This document shows, piece after piece, positions 25,020 through 36,440 of a DNA stretch of 64,000 nucleotides (the stretch's first letter is position 1; every line of letters begins with the position of its first letter). The notes beneath the pieces are model-generated. The model was not told where the DNA came from. It made no database searches and saw nothing but the letters and a program-made list of their open reading frames with translations. This stretch comes from Isoetes taiwanensis. Taxonomy: Eukaryota; Streptophyta; Lycopodiopsida; Isoetales; Isoetaceae. A program made the position numbers and the translations under genes. The stretch covers positions 1,552,001-1,616,000 of the forward strand of contig JAJEKV010000016.1 in the NCBI GenBank assembly GCA_021234155.1. The letters run 5' to 3'.

Positions 25020-25560
25020 CAGGGCCTTCTAAAGGCTCATAACTATTGTGGCTGGCAAGGAATAGAGTGTGATGCGAGAAATCAGAGCATAATAGAAATC
25101 CAGCTTACAAGCCATCGGCAAATTGAGTTCTTTGGAACAGTTAAATCTATTTAACAATTCTATATATGGTACCGTTCCGCAAGATATATGGAAATTGAGC
25201 AATCTTACATATTTAAATTTGTCCTCGAATGGGTTCAATGCAACATTTTCCTTTCTGAGAGGAAATGCATCGCCAATGCAGAAGCTCCTTTCTGAGAGGA
25301 AATGCATCGCCGATGCAGAAGCTGGACCTGTCAAATAACAAATTTACATGAGCTATTTCAGGCCAGTTTTGTCTCTTGGGAACCTCTCCAACTTAAATCT
25401 TAGCAGTAGCGGATTTGGAAGTGTTCTGATGGATAGTTTCATCAACTGCACCAGTCTAGAGGTACTTGACCTTTCAAATAATATGTTTCATGGGTCGTTT
25501 CCTTATTTTTCCAACTCTAAACTAGAAAAGTTATGTGCAAGTAATAGCTCATATACATGA
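25020..25560 (+). pseudogene. Leucine-rich-repeat receptor-like fragment
   Basis: Frame pieces read [13 protein letters not shown] (the N-terminal C-x-W-x-G-I-x-C cap of LRR receptors). Then come repeat units containing LEQLNLFNNSIYGTVP, LSNLTYLNLSSNGF, LSNLNLSSSGF and LEVLDLSNNMFHGSFP. Stops and frameshifts separate them. A 37-bp segment is tandemly duplicated at 25250-25286 and 25287-25323, in the middle of a repeat. No transmembrane or kinase part follows. It sits directly behind the HIPP gene but is probably unrelated to it. Confidence 0.75.
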
Positions 25561-26680
25561 TTTCGAAGTTGACTCTTTTACTGCACAAATATTAAAGTAA
25601 AAGGTACTGATCAATCGATCAACCGTATGAATGTACTTATCTGTATAGATACATAGAAATTATGTGAATGATATTTAGAAAGAAGACACATGCACATGTG
25701 TCCACTTGGCAAGTATGCTGATCCTTTTGCTCCTCTTTGCTACAGATTCAAAATGATATTGCAAACTTGCAACCTGACAGAGGACTGCTTTACAAAATGC
25801 ACTATTAGTTTCTGCAAAGAAGTCTAGCCTTGTGTCACACATTCTGGCTAAAGGTATTCCAACTTAAAATAATTTGATGGACCAGATTATGCTAAGATGT
25901 ATAATGCTTTATTATTTGTCATAGAAGATCACAAATGCAACCATCTTTAATTGTTTGCGCAAAACTTTTCACATTAGAACTTTTAATGTGTCTCAGTTGT
26001 TGACACTAATATGGCTGGCAGTCTCTGACCTAGTGCTGCAGACAATAGATTCTGGCACATTAAATGAAGACCTCTTATAAACTTGGCTAAGCTACAATAC
26101 CAAGGAACTGGCAGTCATGCAATATTGGAGCTATTTATAATATTGCCCGAAGGCATGGAAAATCAGGCCATAAACATGGTCTATTAGTGCAGATTGACGA
26201 CGTAAACTGTCTCAACATGTATGCCAAAGATCTAATTTCCAATGCATTTGTCATCCAGAATGGCTTCCGTCATTTTCTAGCTTTATTGATGTTTTAGACA
26301 CGTTTATGCCTACTGTGAATAATGGTTGTGCATTATTGTCCCAGATAAGCAAATAATGGATGTGAGCTTAAGCCTTCTGCCATAGTTTCTGCATCAAATA
26401 GCACAGAGGAATTTAAAATCTAAATATGAATTTAAATTTAAGTTTTTTTTTCTCTAAATTTCAAATATTTTACCGGAAACAAAGCTGCCCAGAACAAGGA
26501 GCAAAGAGCTTTAACTTTTTAAAAGACAACTAAATATTGTACTTTGTAATTTCTAAATTAGAGTCGGAACATAAGATCCTATGAAGTTGCTTCATATCAA
26601 TCTAGAATCACTTTAGAATCACTTGGCTATTGCAGAAGAAAACGTTGGACGTTAACTGGGGTGCAACTGCACATTGAATA
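25561..26680. other. Intergenic, nothing recognised
   Basis: AT-rich, stops in all frames. Confidence 0.4.
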
Positions 26681-26724
26681 AGAGAAATGTTCGCGGCGGC
26701 CAAGCCGCCGCGATAAATTTCTTG
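26681..26724. repeat. GC-rich dispersed hairpin, copy 1
   Basis: AGAGAAATGTTCGCGGCGGC continues into the near-complement ending GATAAATTTCTTG. Inner arms GCGGCGGC and GCCGCCGC are perfect. In AT-rich surroundings it is conspicuous. Copies at 29781-29825 (same orientation) and 60363-60407 (opposite). Confidence 0.75.
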
Positions 26725-26989
26725 TCTTAACATATATAAACACTAAGGGCACGATTCCTTCGGCATATTCTAAGGTGATGCTTGCCTCTAAAGAGGCCAC
26801 GTTTTTCCGGAAGGAAAAAATAGGGAGAGAACAAAAAACTGCAAAAATTCTCTAGTGCTGACAACGGAGCACTGCCTTAGCTATCCGGCGCCGGCTGCAG
26901 CTATTCGGCGCAATCGTGGTAGTCGAATCTGAGGTTTGAAGCCCCAGGTGGCGAAATCCATGAGCAAGGATTCACCGTCATAGCCATAG

Positions 26990-28800
26990 TTTGCTGCCTA
27001 TATAAGCCGAATCTTCTTTGTTTTGTTTGTTTGGAGGTTTTCGAAGGGATTCTATTTGCTGGGTTTCACGGATGGCTTTGGGACAAATGAGTTCTTCTAC
27101 TGAAAGGTGAGTAATTTGCAGCTCCATATGGTGGCACCAGAACTCTTGTGTGCAATTTAGGTTAAAAGTTTAGACAATACTTATTGGTATGAGTTGCTTA
27201 AACAGCCAGATGGGTTTCCCTTTCGTTGGCTTCAAAAGTGGTATCTTGGCATTATGAAGATGGGACCTTGACAGTAACTATGGGCAGCCTTGCCGTCGTT
27301 TTCGTTTTAGTGTGTACAGTAATAGGATTGCAACCATTTAGATCTGCTCAAAAGTAGTATGCTGTTTAATTTTACTAGGTGTGCAAAAGACCAATCGGAT
27401 GTATAAAGATCAGCCGGGTGCAGAAGGTGAATCAGGGACTCTTTATTGGAGCAAAAAAGGCAGGCAATTTAGCAAAAGTAAGTCTTTTCCTACCCACTAC
27501 AATCAGGATGCCAATGGCCAAACTTTGGACTATCTAAACAAGGCAAAGAATCTCCAGAAAGGGGGCAGGGGACGCTACCACACTTTTAGCAATAAGGCCT
27601 TTAATAGATTGAGGATAGAAATGTTGAGGTCAGAGATTGTTTGCAACAAAAAATATTGAAGAAACTCTGACCTTGAGAAATGATATCATCATGTTCGGCT
27701 TCTGAAGGCTTCTGAAATTGCAGAGGCATGGAAGATCATGTACTCCATATCTGTTAAGGTGCACACAGTGTCTGAATTTTTAGGATCCACGTTGTTCAAT
27801 CTAAACGATTCTCTTTAATCTTTCATCTTACTCCTATGTTTGTTTTGAAATTTCACCGGGGAACCTAAAGCACATAAGGGGGCTTCTGTATGCAGCTAGT
27901 TTAAGTGCATGTGATGCACAATCATTGTCAACCAAGCAAAGGTATTATACATATTTGCTTATGAATGTAGCATATAGAAGGTGGTCTGAAAATTCGATGC
28001 GTGTTAATTAAACTGCATGTTTATGGAGTGCCGCATCTTTGCATGCTGCTGCATCGTTTTTTGCTTTCAGGATAGGCATAACATGGCCAGCTCGAAAAGA
28101 TAGATGAATTATCCTGGCGCAATTCTCGTTCTTTGCAATGCCACTATTGCAGCCTGTGCATGTTAAGTTGGAGCTTGGTGATGAGATGCATGTGAGCATC
28201 TACTTCACACATAACATTTTGCTTCTGTTTACCACGTCAAAGCATTATAGATGGTCTATAACTTCGTCTGGGGATGAAGTGACAAATAGAGAATGATTTT
28301 TCCTTGTGTCAATGTCATGCAGCTTCCATCAAGGTGTAGGGTATATTATTGTTTGAGAACAATAATATGGTTTCAAGTTTTTGCTTCCACGCAGCAAGTT
28401 TATATTCCTAATTTTCTTTTACCACTGGTCTTGCAGAATACCAGGCAATGCTTATGCAAGCTATCTGCATATTTGGCTTTAACGTAATTGTTTGCATGCA
28501 GATAAGGGAGTAGTGGAAGATCATTAATAATATGATGCATATAGTTGATGATCCAGCTAGTGACATGGCTGATGGTCAGCGTGCAGTGCCTTTGTTCCAG
28601 CCAGGTGACTCAATATTTTCAATTGACAATCCGTCATTCAATGGGGATAACGGATTGAATATGGATTCTAATTTTGAACTTAATCTGTTTGCCTGGGCTG
28701 TTATTCCAGAGAGGTTTAACTCTGTCAGGAACTTGAATATCTTTTCCACTTGGATAGAAACGATAAAATGGAATGTGTTGGATTTCCTATGCCACACATA
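26990..28800 (+). other. Possible unidentified gene or gene relic
   Basis: A TATA-like CTATATAAGCC at about 26998 is followed by ATG at 27072 and a consensus donor AG|GTGAGT at 27106/27107. Exon-like open stretches follow. 27381-27659 contains YKDQPGAEGESGTLYWSKKG and has an internal donor-like AAAAGTAAGT. 28140-28290 contains LLQPVHVKLELGDEMHV. 28532-28800 contains DDPASDMADGQRAVPLFQPG. The frames do not join cleanly and I recognise no domain. It may be a decayed gene or chance. The two same-orientation hairpin repeats bracket this stretch. Confidence 0.25.
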
Positions 28801-29780
28801 GAACAGCTTATCTTATTGCATTGTGTTCTATGTATATGAGAAATTGGATGCGGGCATTTGCCAAACATTCATATCATTCTTATGAAGGATCATTGCCACA
28901 TGCGCCCATAAGGATTGAATGGGCATATAACTTATCTATTACACTGGCCTTGAGGTTGTGCAAACATGAAAAGACAGTCTCTTATTGTGTCTATGTAGCT
29001 TCTATTTATTTGCAACATCATCTATTTGCAGGTTGTGCGACGAAGGACATGTGCTTATATTTTGGAGCCTCTGGTTGTTAAACTGGATGCTATACATGTT
29101 TATGGGTGTTCACATTAATTTCATTGGTATTCGAGTATCTATAGAAAATTCTCACTGAATATATTGAGCTTTACGTGATGCCGTTTTCTAGTTTGCCAAG
29201 ATTTGGCTGCATTTATTTATTCTTCACTGAAATTGTACTTATTTTGAATTACGAGAAGATTGTGGTGCTATCATCAGCATACAGTTAGCAGTTAGTAGTT
29301 TCATAACTAAAGCAAGATAGAATCAAAACCAATTTTATATGCTATAGGTTCATATAAATCTAAATGTTCCCAACATTTGAAACCATGTTGTGTTGTTGAC
29401 AATTGGATGGCCTACTTCGAAATGCAACATGGATTTCTTTTTGCAACGTCCACTATCATGCAAAACAACGTGCAAGAAAGACACCTTCTCAAGGCAAGTA
29501 TTTGCTTTTTTAATTTTTTAAAGACTACTTATCAACCCAACATAGCGTGCAGGTATTATGACTTGCTAACAATGCAAATGCTGGGCAAGCCTAGTTATAA
29601 GGGAAGTATGGACTATAGGTTTGTTTTTCATCAGCTATGATGGCATGCGTGAGGAGATGATTCTTGAATAAAACCCATGTCTTCAACCGTCCCACAGAAA
29701 TTATCCTTATTTAAGTCCAAGAATATCTTTTGCATCATTCAAAAGATATCCAAATTCGACCTTGCAAAATAAGTCAGGGA

Positions 29781-29825
29781 AGAGAAATGTTCGCGGCGGC
29801 CTTGGCCGCCGCGATAAATTTCTTG
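29781..29825. repeat. GC-rich dispersed hairpin, copy 2
   Basis: Same sequence and orientation as copy 1, with perfect arms CGCGGCGGCC and GGCCGCCGCG. Similarity continues a few bases on the right (ATATATAAACAC), so the repeat unit is longer than the hairpin. Confidence 0.75.
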
Positions 29826-30357
29826 TATATATAAACACACTTTGATGTGTGGGACACATCGGTTGCTCCTTTCCATCTGGGCCATCGAATTTTAGAGGTT
29901 AAATCTCGGCCACATGTTTAGATGTGTGTGCATGCATGGGGCATGCACCCCATCTGTGAACCGTCGGATTAAAGGGGAAGGCGAAATCATAGCCATTGAT
30001 TTTTTGGAGGGAAGATGCAAGGAAGATTCCTTAAAGGTGATTTGGTGTAGAAGATCTTAGCCGTTAGATCAAAATGTTAGGATAAATCCTAACCATTGAG
30101 TTTTTATTTTAAATTGTATATATTTTTTTTTTAATGAGGTGAGGTGGCACCCTCATTAATAAAAAGGTAAAGAGGTGGCAAAGCATTTACTGAATGGACT
30201 TTCTAGGAACCTTCCTTTTTTAAATCATCTTCAAAAGCCCGTAACTTGCACTAGAGGGGTCAGATGAAGGTGGGACCCACGCTATTGGATTCCTCTTGTT
30301 GAAAGCTTTCGAATGAGTGGTGCTTTGGCACCGTTTCGTCATAGTTGGAGCCAACTT

Positions 30358-32285
30358 GATTAGATCCTAAGAATCTTCTTAGAATCTTAGAATCTTAACG
30401 AGATCTATGGTATTTTAAGAGAATTTAGAGGAATCTTCTTGGGATCTTTGAGAATCTAGAGGAATCTCAATCCTTTGCCGATGTTATTAGGTTGTTAGGA
30501 TCAATCACTCTGGTCCTAGTTCCGAACACGAGTTCCAGATAAGCCCCTCCGTATCGCTGGTGTCGCGAAGACATTGTGCCGGGTCAGTCGGCACTGAACC
30601 CATCACGGACCACCCAAGTGATAGCGTTGGGGGCTGGAGATAAGAATCATAAGAGAATCTTTGCAAATCTAGAGGAATCCAATGGAATCTTCATAAATCT
30701 TTGAGAATCTAGGGAAATCTTCATAGGATCTTAGAGAATCTATGTAGAATCTTGGGAATTTGTGAGAATCTTGGGAGAATCTAGAGGAATCTAAGAGAAT
30801 CTTCATAAAATCTTTGAGAATCTAGGGGAATCTTGGAGAATCTAAGAGAATCTTCATAAATTCTAAGAGGATATAGGAGAATCTACCTAGAATCTTGAGG
30901 AATTTAGAGAAATCATGGGACAATCTTTTATAATCTAGGGGAATGTTGATAGGGTCTTAGAGAATCTAGGAGAATCTACATAGAATCTTTGGGGATCTAT
31001 GGAATTCTTGAGAGAATCTTTGAGAATCTAGGGGTATCCTCATAAAATCTAAGGAAAGCTAAAAGAATCTACATAGATTCTTGAGGAATCTATAGGAATC
31101 TTAGGATTGTTTTTGAAAATTTCAGGGAATCTCAAGAGAATCTTAGGGACTATGGGAATCTCAAGAGGATCTATGGGAATCTGGAAAATCTTCATAAATA
31201 TTTGAGAATCTAGGGGAATCTTGATAGGATCTTAGAGAATCTAGGAGAAACTACATAGAATTTTCGGGAATTATATGAATCTTGAGAGAATCTTTGGGAA
31301 TCTAAGGGAATCCTGATGGAAACTTTAGGAATCTAGGAGAATCTTGATGGTATCTTGGAAAGTCTAAGGGAATTTTCATAGGATCTACGAGAATCTACAT
31401 AGAATCTTGGTGAATCTATGGGAATCTTGAGAGAATCTAGAGGAATCTTGAGAATCTAATGGAATCTTCATAGGATCTAAAGAATGTAGGAGAATCTCCA
31501 TAAAATTCTAGGGAATTTAGAGGAAACGAGAATTTAGGAGAATATACATAGAATCTTGAGAAACGTAGAAGAATCTTGGGATAGTCTTTGAAAATCTAGT
31601 GGAATCGTTGTAGAATTTTAAGAATACAAGAGAATCTTTCACACTGTGTGTGTTTGTCAGGGTATTTTTTCACATATTTTTGTCACAGATGAATCTTCTT
31701 AGAATCTTGAAATCTTAACGGAATCTATGGTGCTTAATTGAATCTAGGGGGAATCTTCCTAGAATCTTTGAGAATCTAAAGATCTCAAGAAAATCTTGGA
31801 ATCTATAGGAATCACAAAAGAATCTTTTTGAATCTAGAGGAATCTAAGGGAATCTTCATAAATCTTTGAGAATCTAGGGGAATCATGATGGAATTTTGGA
31901 CAATCTAGGGAAATGTTCATAGGATCTTAGAGAATTCAAGAGAAGCTACATAGAATCTTAAGGAATCTTGGGAGAATCTTTGAGAGTCTAGAGAATCTTC
32001 TTAAAATCTTTGAGAATCTCGGGGAATCTTGGAGGGAACCTTTATAGAATCTAAGAGAATGTAGAATAATCCATATAGAATCTTAGATACTTTGAGGGAT
32101 TTTCATATAATCTAAGGGAATTTAGAAGAATATACATGGAATCTTGAGAAATGCAGAGAAATCTTGAAATAATCTTTGTAAATCTAAGGGAATCTCTGTA
32201 GAATCTTAAGAATCTAGGAGAGTCTTTTACACTGGGTATGTTTTGCAGAGTATTTTTCACTTTTCACACATTTTTGTTGCAGATT
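30358..32285. repeat. Degenerate minisatellite rich in GAATCT
   Basis: About 1.9 kb made of variants of GAATCTAGG, GAATCTTGA, GAATCTTCATA and GAATCTACATA in units of roughly 15-30 bp. Two higher-order blocks are visible. Each opens with GAATCTTCTTAGAATCTT (about 30372 and 31691) and closes with a CACATTTTTGT...GCAGAT segment (about 31672 and 32265). A non-repetitive insert of about 150 bp lies at 30490-30640. No coding potential; short frames are by-products. Confidence 0.85.
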
Positions 32286-32597
32286 GTAGACCCTAAATAA
32301 TAATAAACTTGTATAATATATGCACCTTGTATAACAATCAGATATTAGCATTATTGAATTTTTTGTTTTACAAATTTCATCATTTTTAAGCTTGATTGGA
32401 GCTTTGCATAAGTTAATGAGATAAAATTTGAACTTATGCAGTTGCATGTGTAGATTAAATCTAATGATGCCTTTTTCTCCTCTACAATGTTGTGCTCACA
32501 TTGTGCTGATATTTCATAAATCTAATGGCACTTTTCTCTCCTGTACAATATTGGACTCACATTGTGCAAATAGTCCATGCAGTTGAATCTCTTATTG

Positions 32598-32900
32598 TAA
32601 AGTGTTGAACTCTATCATATACCATAAAATGTAACCATTTGCAATGTTTTGAACTCCAGCACATGCCATGAAACCATAAAATTCTGGTGTAACTGTTTGC
32701 ACAATTTTAAACTCCAGCACATGCCATATTCTGGTGTAATTGTTTGCAAAGTTTTGAACTCCAGCACATGCCATAAAATTTTGGTGTAATTGGTTGCAAA
32801 GTTTTGTTAAAGTCCAACACATGCCATAAAATTCTGGTGTACTTATTTGTAAAGTTTTGTTAAAGTCCAGCACATGCCATAAAATTCTAGTGCAACTATT
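32598..32900. repeat. Tandem array, about 50-60 bp units
   Basis: About six diverged units built on CCAGCACATGCCATAAAATT, CTGGTGTAA, TTGTTTGCAAAGTTTTG. One variant inserts TTAAAGTCC. A minus-strand frame of 93 codons crosses the whole array and has a repetitive translation, so I do not call it a gene. Confidence 0.85.
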
Positions 32901-35590
32901 TATTCAAGCACAATTTAATAGAAAAATAGCTTGGCATCACAACACCAATAATGAAGCCAAGAAAGGAGGCCCACTTTTGATGATCGAAAACGGTTTCATG
33001 CCCTAGAAAGAGACCCGACATGAAACATGGCGACCATTTCAGATTGTGAAAAAAAAAGTGATCTTCAACACTGACACCTGGAAGGCAGTATAACATTATA
33101 AAACGATAGGCCCAAAACAAAATCATCAAACAAAGGGAAGAGGCAGTCATAGTACCAGGAATGCTTTCGATCATTTTATCGGGATAAAGTATTGCACCTG
33201 CTTTGTGCATCTGAGGAATATGATTCATTTGAGATTATACAAGAATAGAATAGATTACAAGGATCAAAGAATGAGTTGCCTTGTAATAGTTATCTTCCTT
33301 ATTGCATGCAGATCAGGCCATCATAACTTTCGTTTCCCAACATCCTCCTCCTTACTCGAGCAGCATTTTGCAGGCTTTCGTGGCTTGTTCTTCCCAGGAA
33401 CATCCCCATTTTTTCCACTGCGTTTCCTAGTTTTTTGTGACTTATGTTTGCCAAAATCCTCCTCCCGTGTGCTAAAAAACGTTCCTTTTCCTCCTAAGGA
33501 TATTAAGTATATAACTCAGAATTCCATGCAAGCATCACGTCAAACATTTAATCTCTCCATATTAAAATAAAAAATCCAATGTTTGTTGCGTTCAAGATGA
33601 TCATCACCAATAATTCAAAGTAGGATAGGTATCATAAAACCAAGTCAACATATTCCACCTCTAAAATAAAGATTGAGATCATTTGTATTCTACCTTCTAA
33701 ATTAATACTAGGGATTACAAGGTCATTACCTTTATTGCTTGGAGATAGTACATGTTAAATATCCTCAAGTTATTCTTTACTTTTGCCACATCATTAAGGG
33801 TAAGACATACTTGAGGATCACAATTTTCTTTGTTTGGCTTCATGGTTTCATCAATAACACCTAGATTGCATCCCTTGTCCATTCCACTTGTTTCATCATA
33901 ATCCACTTCCTATTTGCATTCTTTAACTTCTTGCTTTGTGACATCATTATTGTGAATGCTCTATTAAAGAGAATGACCTATTATTGTGAATGACCTATTC
34001 ATGTTCTAGGTCATCCTTTATGCAGTCTATATACCTTCCGTGCCTTGCAGGAGTACGACATGAGCATGACCCCTCCACATTCATTTTCCAAGTGCCTACA
34101 GATCATCATTAGTAAGATTTATATAAAACCCTATTGTTAGATACATGTCCTAGACAAATTTACTATGGTGGGGAACGATCTTACAATAAAGCAGACATAT
34201 TATCAGGAGATGACAAAAATTGGTCAACATGGCGGGTTATTGCTCCAACTGATGTAATTTCACATCCTATTAACTATTTCCACTAGGTCACGTCCCCATA
34301 TTGAGAAATCAAAATCTTCATAGCAACAGAACCCCGAGCACTTCTAATACTGGAACACATATCGCACTTAATCTAGTCAATGAATCGCATATATGGAGCA
34401 CGCGAACTAGAATTGGTTGAAGGCCTAACGGGGGGATAGGAGAAGTATTTGTCGGCATAGAAGAAGTAGCATTTACTGGAAGTACAGTGGTAGAGATGTC
34501 AGAACTAGGACATAAGAGGGGATTAGGAGAACCAGACACAGACTGAGACAACGAAAGAGGAGGCAATTGTTGCAAATCAAAAATTAAAGAGGAATTGGCA
34601 ATTCCATTAATTGGAGCAAAAGATACAGCAGATGAGGCAAAGTTGGAGCTTTTTAAAACAACAGAGTGTAACTCAGAAGACAAAGCTCAAGAAGGGAACA
34701 CACCAGGATTTTCCATGGAGGCTGAAATGGAAGGGCTACAATTCGGCATAGCTGACTGCATTGAAATTCCTGATGCTATACATCAATGGAAGGTTCACCG
34801 AATCGACTTTTCAATACACCAAAAATCGCTCGATTCTAACATCTGATGACTATTCAATATATCAAAAATCGCCTGATTCTAACACCAAGAATTGTTTAGC
34901 GTCGTCTCAAGGCGCCTCCCCTCAATAATACATGTCTATGCACACCAAAAAGAAACTTGTAATTTCAATGTGTTACCTAAAAACATGTGATTTCAGAATG
35001 TTCCAGAGGGGCTCAATGAATTTATCTCAACTGAATTCGCACGAGAAATCGATCAAAGCTCTCTCGACTCAAATTTTTATTTCATGTTTTGCAACATATA
35101 TCTTGGGTGGGAATTAAGGGCAAGAGCAACAATTATTATTGTTTCTTTCAAATCTGACACCCACATCAAGAGGCACAGTCATTACTGGACCTAAATACGA
35201 TTGACACACCTAGAAAGACTGGCATAAATTTTTTTTTGAGGTGGCATGGGTCTTTAGCCTTTATTTAATCTCATATATCCTTTAATGTGTAGCCTTTTGA
35301 AGACATGATTTTTAGACATCATCCTAAGTGACTGCTCCGGGCTACATCTTCTAGATCCAAAGAGGCAAAAACAAGGTGATTCACGTCAAAGAGTACAATG
35401 GAATTGTTGGCGAACTAGAGGATCGTGGCAACATACATCCTTACCATGTTTATACCCCCAAACACACCACCGGCCCAACAAGTGTCAAACCCATCGCCTA
35501 CCGATATGCAGTGACAGGCTATAAGCACAGTTCATCACAACTGCCTTAGTAGCTGCACTCAACAAGGCCCTAGCCTTATAGTTTCAGTGT
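32901..35590. other. Intergenic, possible retroelement debris
   Basis: No gene supported. Around 34185-34240 a plus frame reads NKADILSGDDKNWSTWR, which resembles a copia gag start but is too short to assign. Confidence 0.3.
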
Positions 35591-36440
35591 TCCTGTTATA
35601 TGGTGCTCAATCACAACACATCATCCACAGCTAGGTGGGCTTTTATATCATGGGATCTCTTTTCTAACAATTCTGCCATCAATTTCATGTGCTGCCCTTC
35701 TTCAACTATTGACTTACCATTGCATGGCTCCTATAATCGCTTATTGAGTTGTGCTAACTCCAATATGCTCATCCTATAAAGAGCATTCTTGTTAGGCTTT
35801 GCGCCTAATGCAAGACAGATATCACATTCCTAAAAGATAGGAGTGCCTTAATCTCATCAGGAAAAAGATCATGAAACTCCTTAATAAGTTTGTCAATTGC
35901 CTTAGACAACTTATTAATGACTTTATCTTGCTTTGATAAAGGTTCTAAAGTGGTCAACTTCATGATACATGTAACCTCATTCCTTTTTATTTATCCAATT
36001 TCTTTAAGGACATACACTGCATAATTGGATTAACTTCATTGCCTGTTATGGTGGTTACAGTGTGCCGTTAGGTGCTGTAAGAGCAACTTCATGCTTATAA
36101 GAATCTATATTAATAGTTAGATCATACTTTTTAACATTCATGATTTCTATTCCCATAGCTACTGAAGCACCTGAAAATTCTATTACCATATTAAACATGC
36201 GTCTTTGCGTGTTTGTGATAGCCCTGCTAGCTAGAAATGCTCTAGGTAAGATTTGAAGGTCTTAGTTTCGACATTTAGCCATTCTCGGAATGCAAAATTA
36301 TGGGGTACCTCGGTATCCATAAGGACTACAAATGGTTTAGTACCCGAAGTAAAATTGTTCTCAACTATAGACAAACGTAGCTTTTCTTTAATCTTTCTAG
36401 TTTTGCAAGTTGTGCCTTGTTCACTTGCGCATTTCACTAT
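35590..36440 (-). pseudogene. Ty3/gypsy pol remnant (protease to start of reverse transcriptase)
   Basis: On the minus strand 36231-36437 contains TKPFVVLMDTEVPHNF, a retropepsin-like segment in which the usual D-S/T-G has become D-T-E. Further along, FHDLFPDEI and ALGAKPNKNALYRMSILELAQLNKRL-type sequence (about 35890-35720) matches the N-terminal entry of gypsy reverse transcriptase (the P-G-A-K-P-x-x-x-P-Y-R-M-S-P-x-E-L pattern). Many stops, no LTRs seen. Confidence 0.6.

Noticed and set aside
30490-30640. GC-rich insert as a tRNA- or rRNA-derived element
   Set aside because: No cloverleaf, A/B box or rRNA match could be made out by eye.
32592-32873. 93-codon minus-strand frame
   Set aside because: It lies wholly inside a tandem array whose unit length happens to keep the frame open; the translation is just the repeat.
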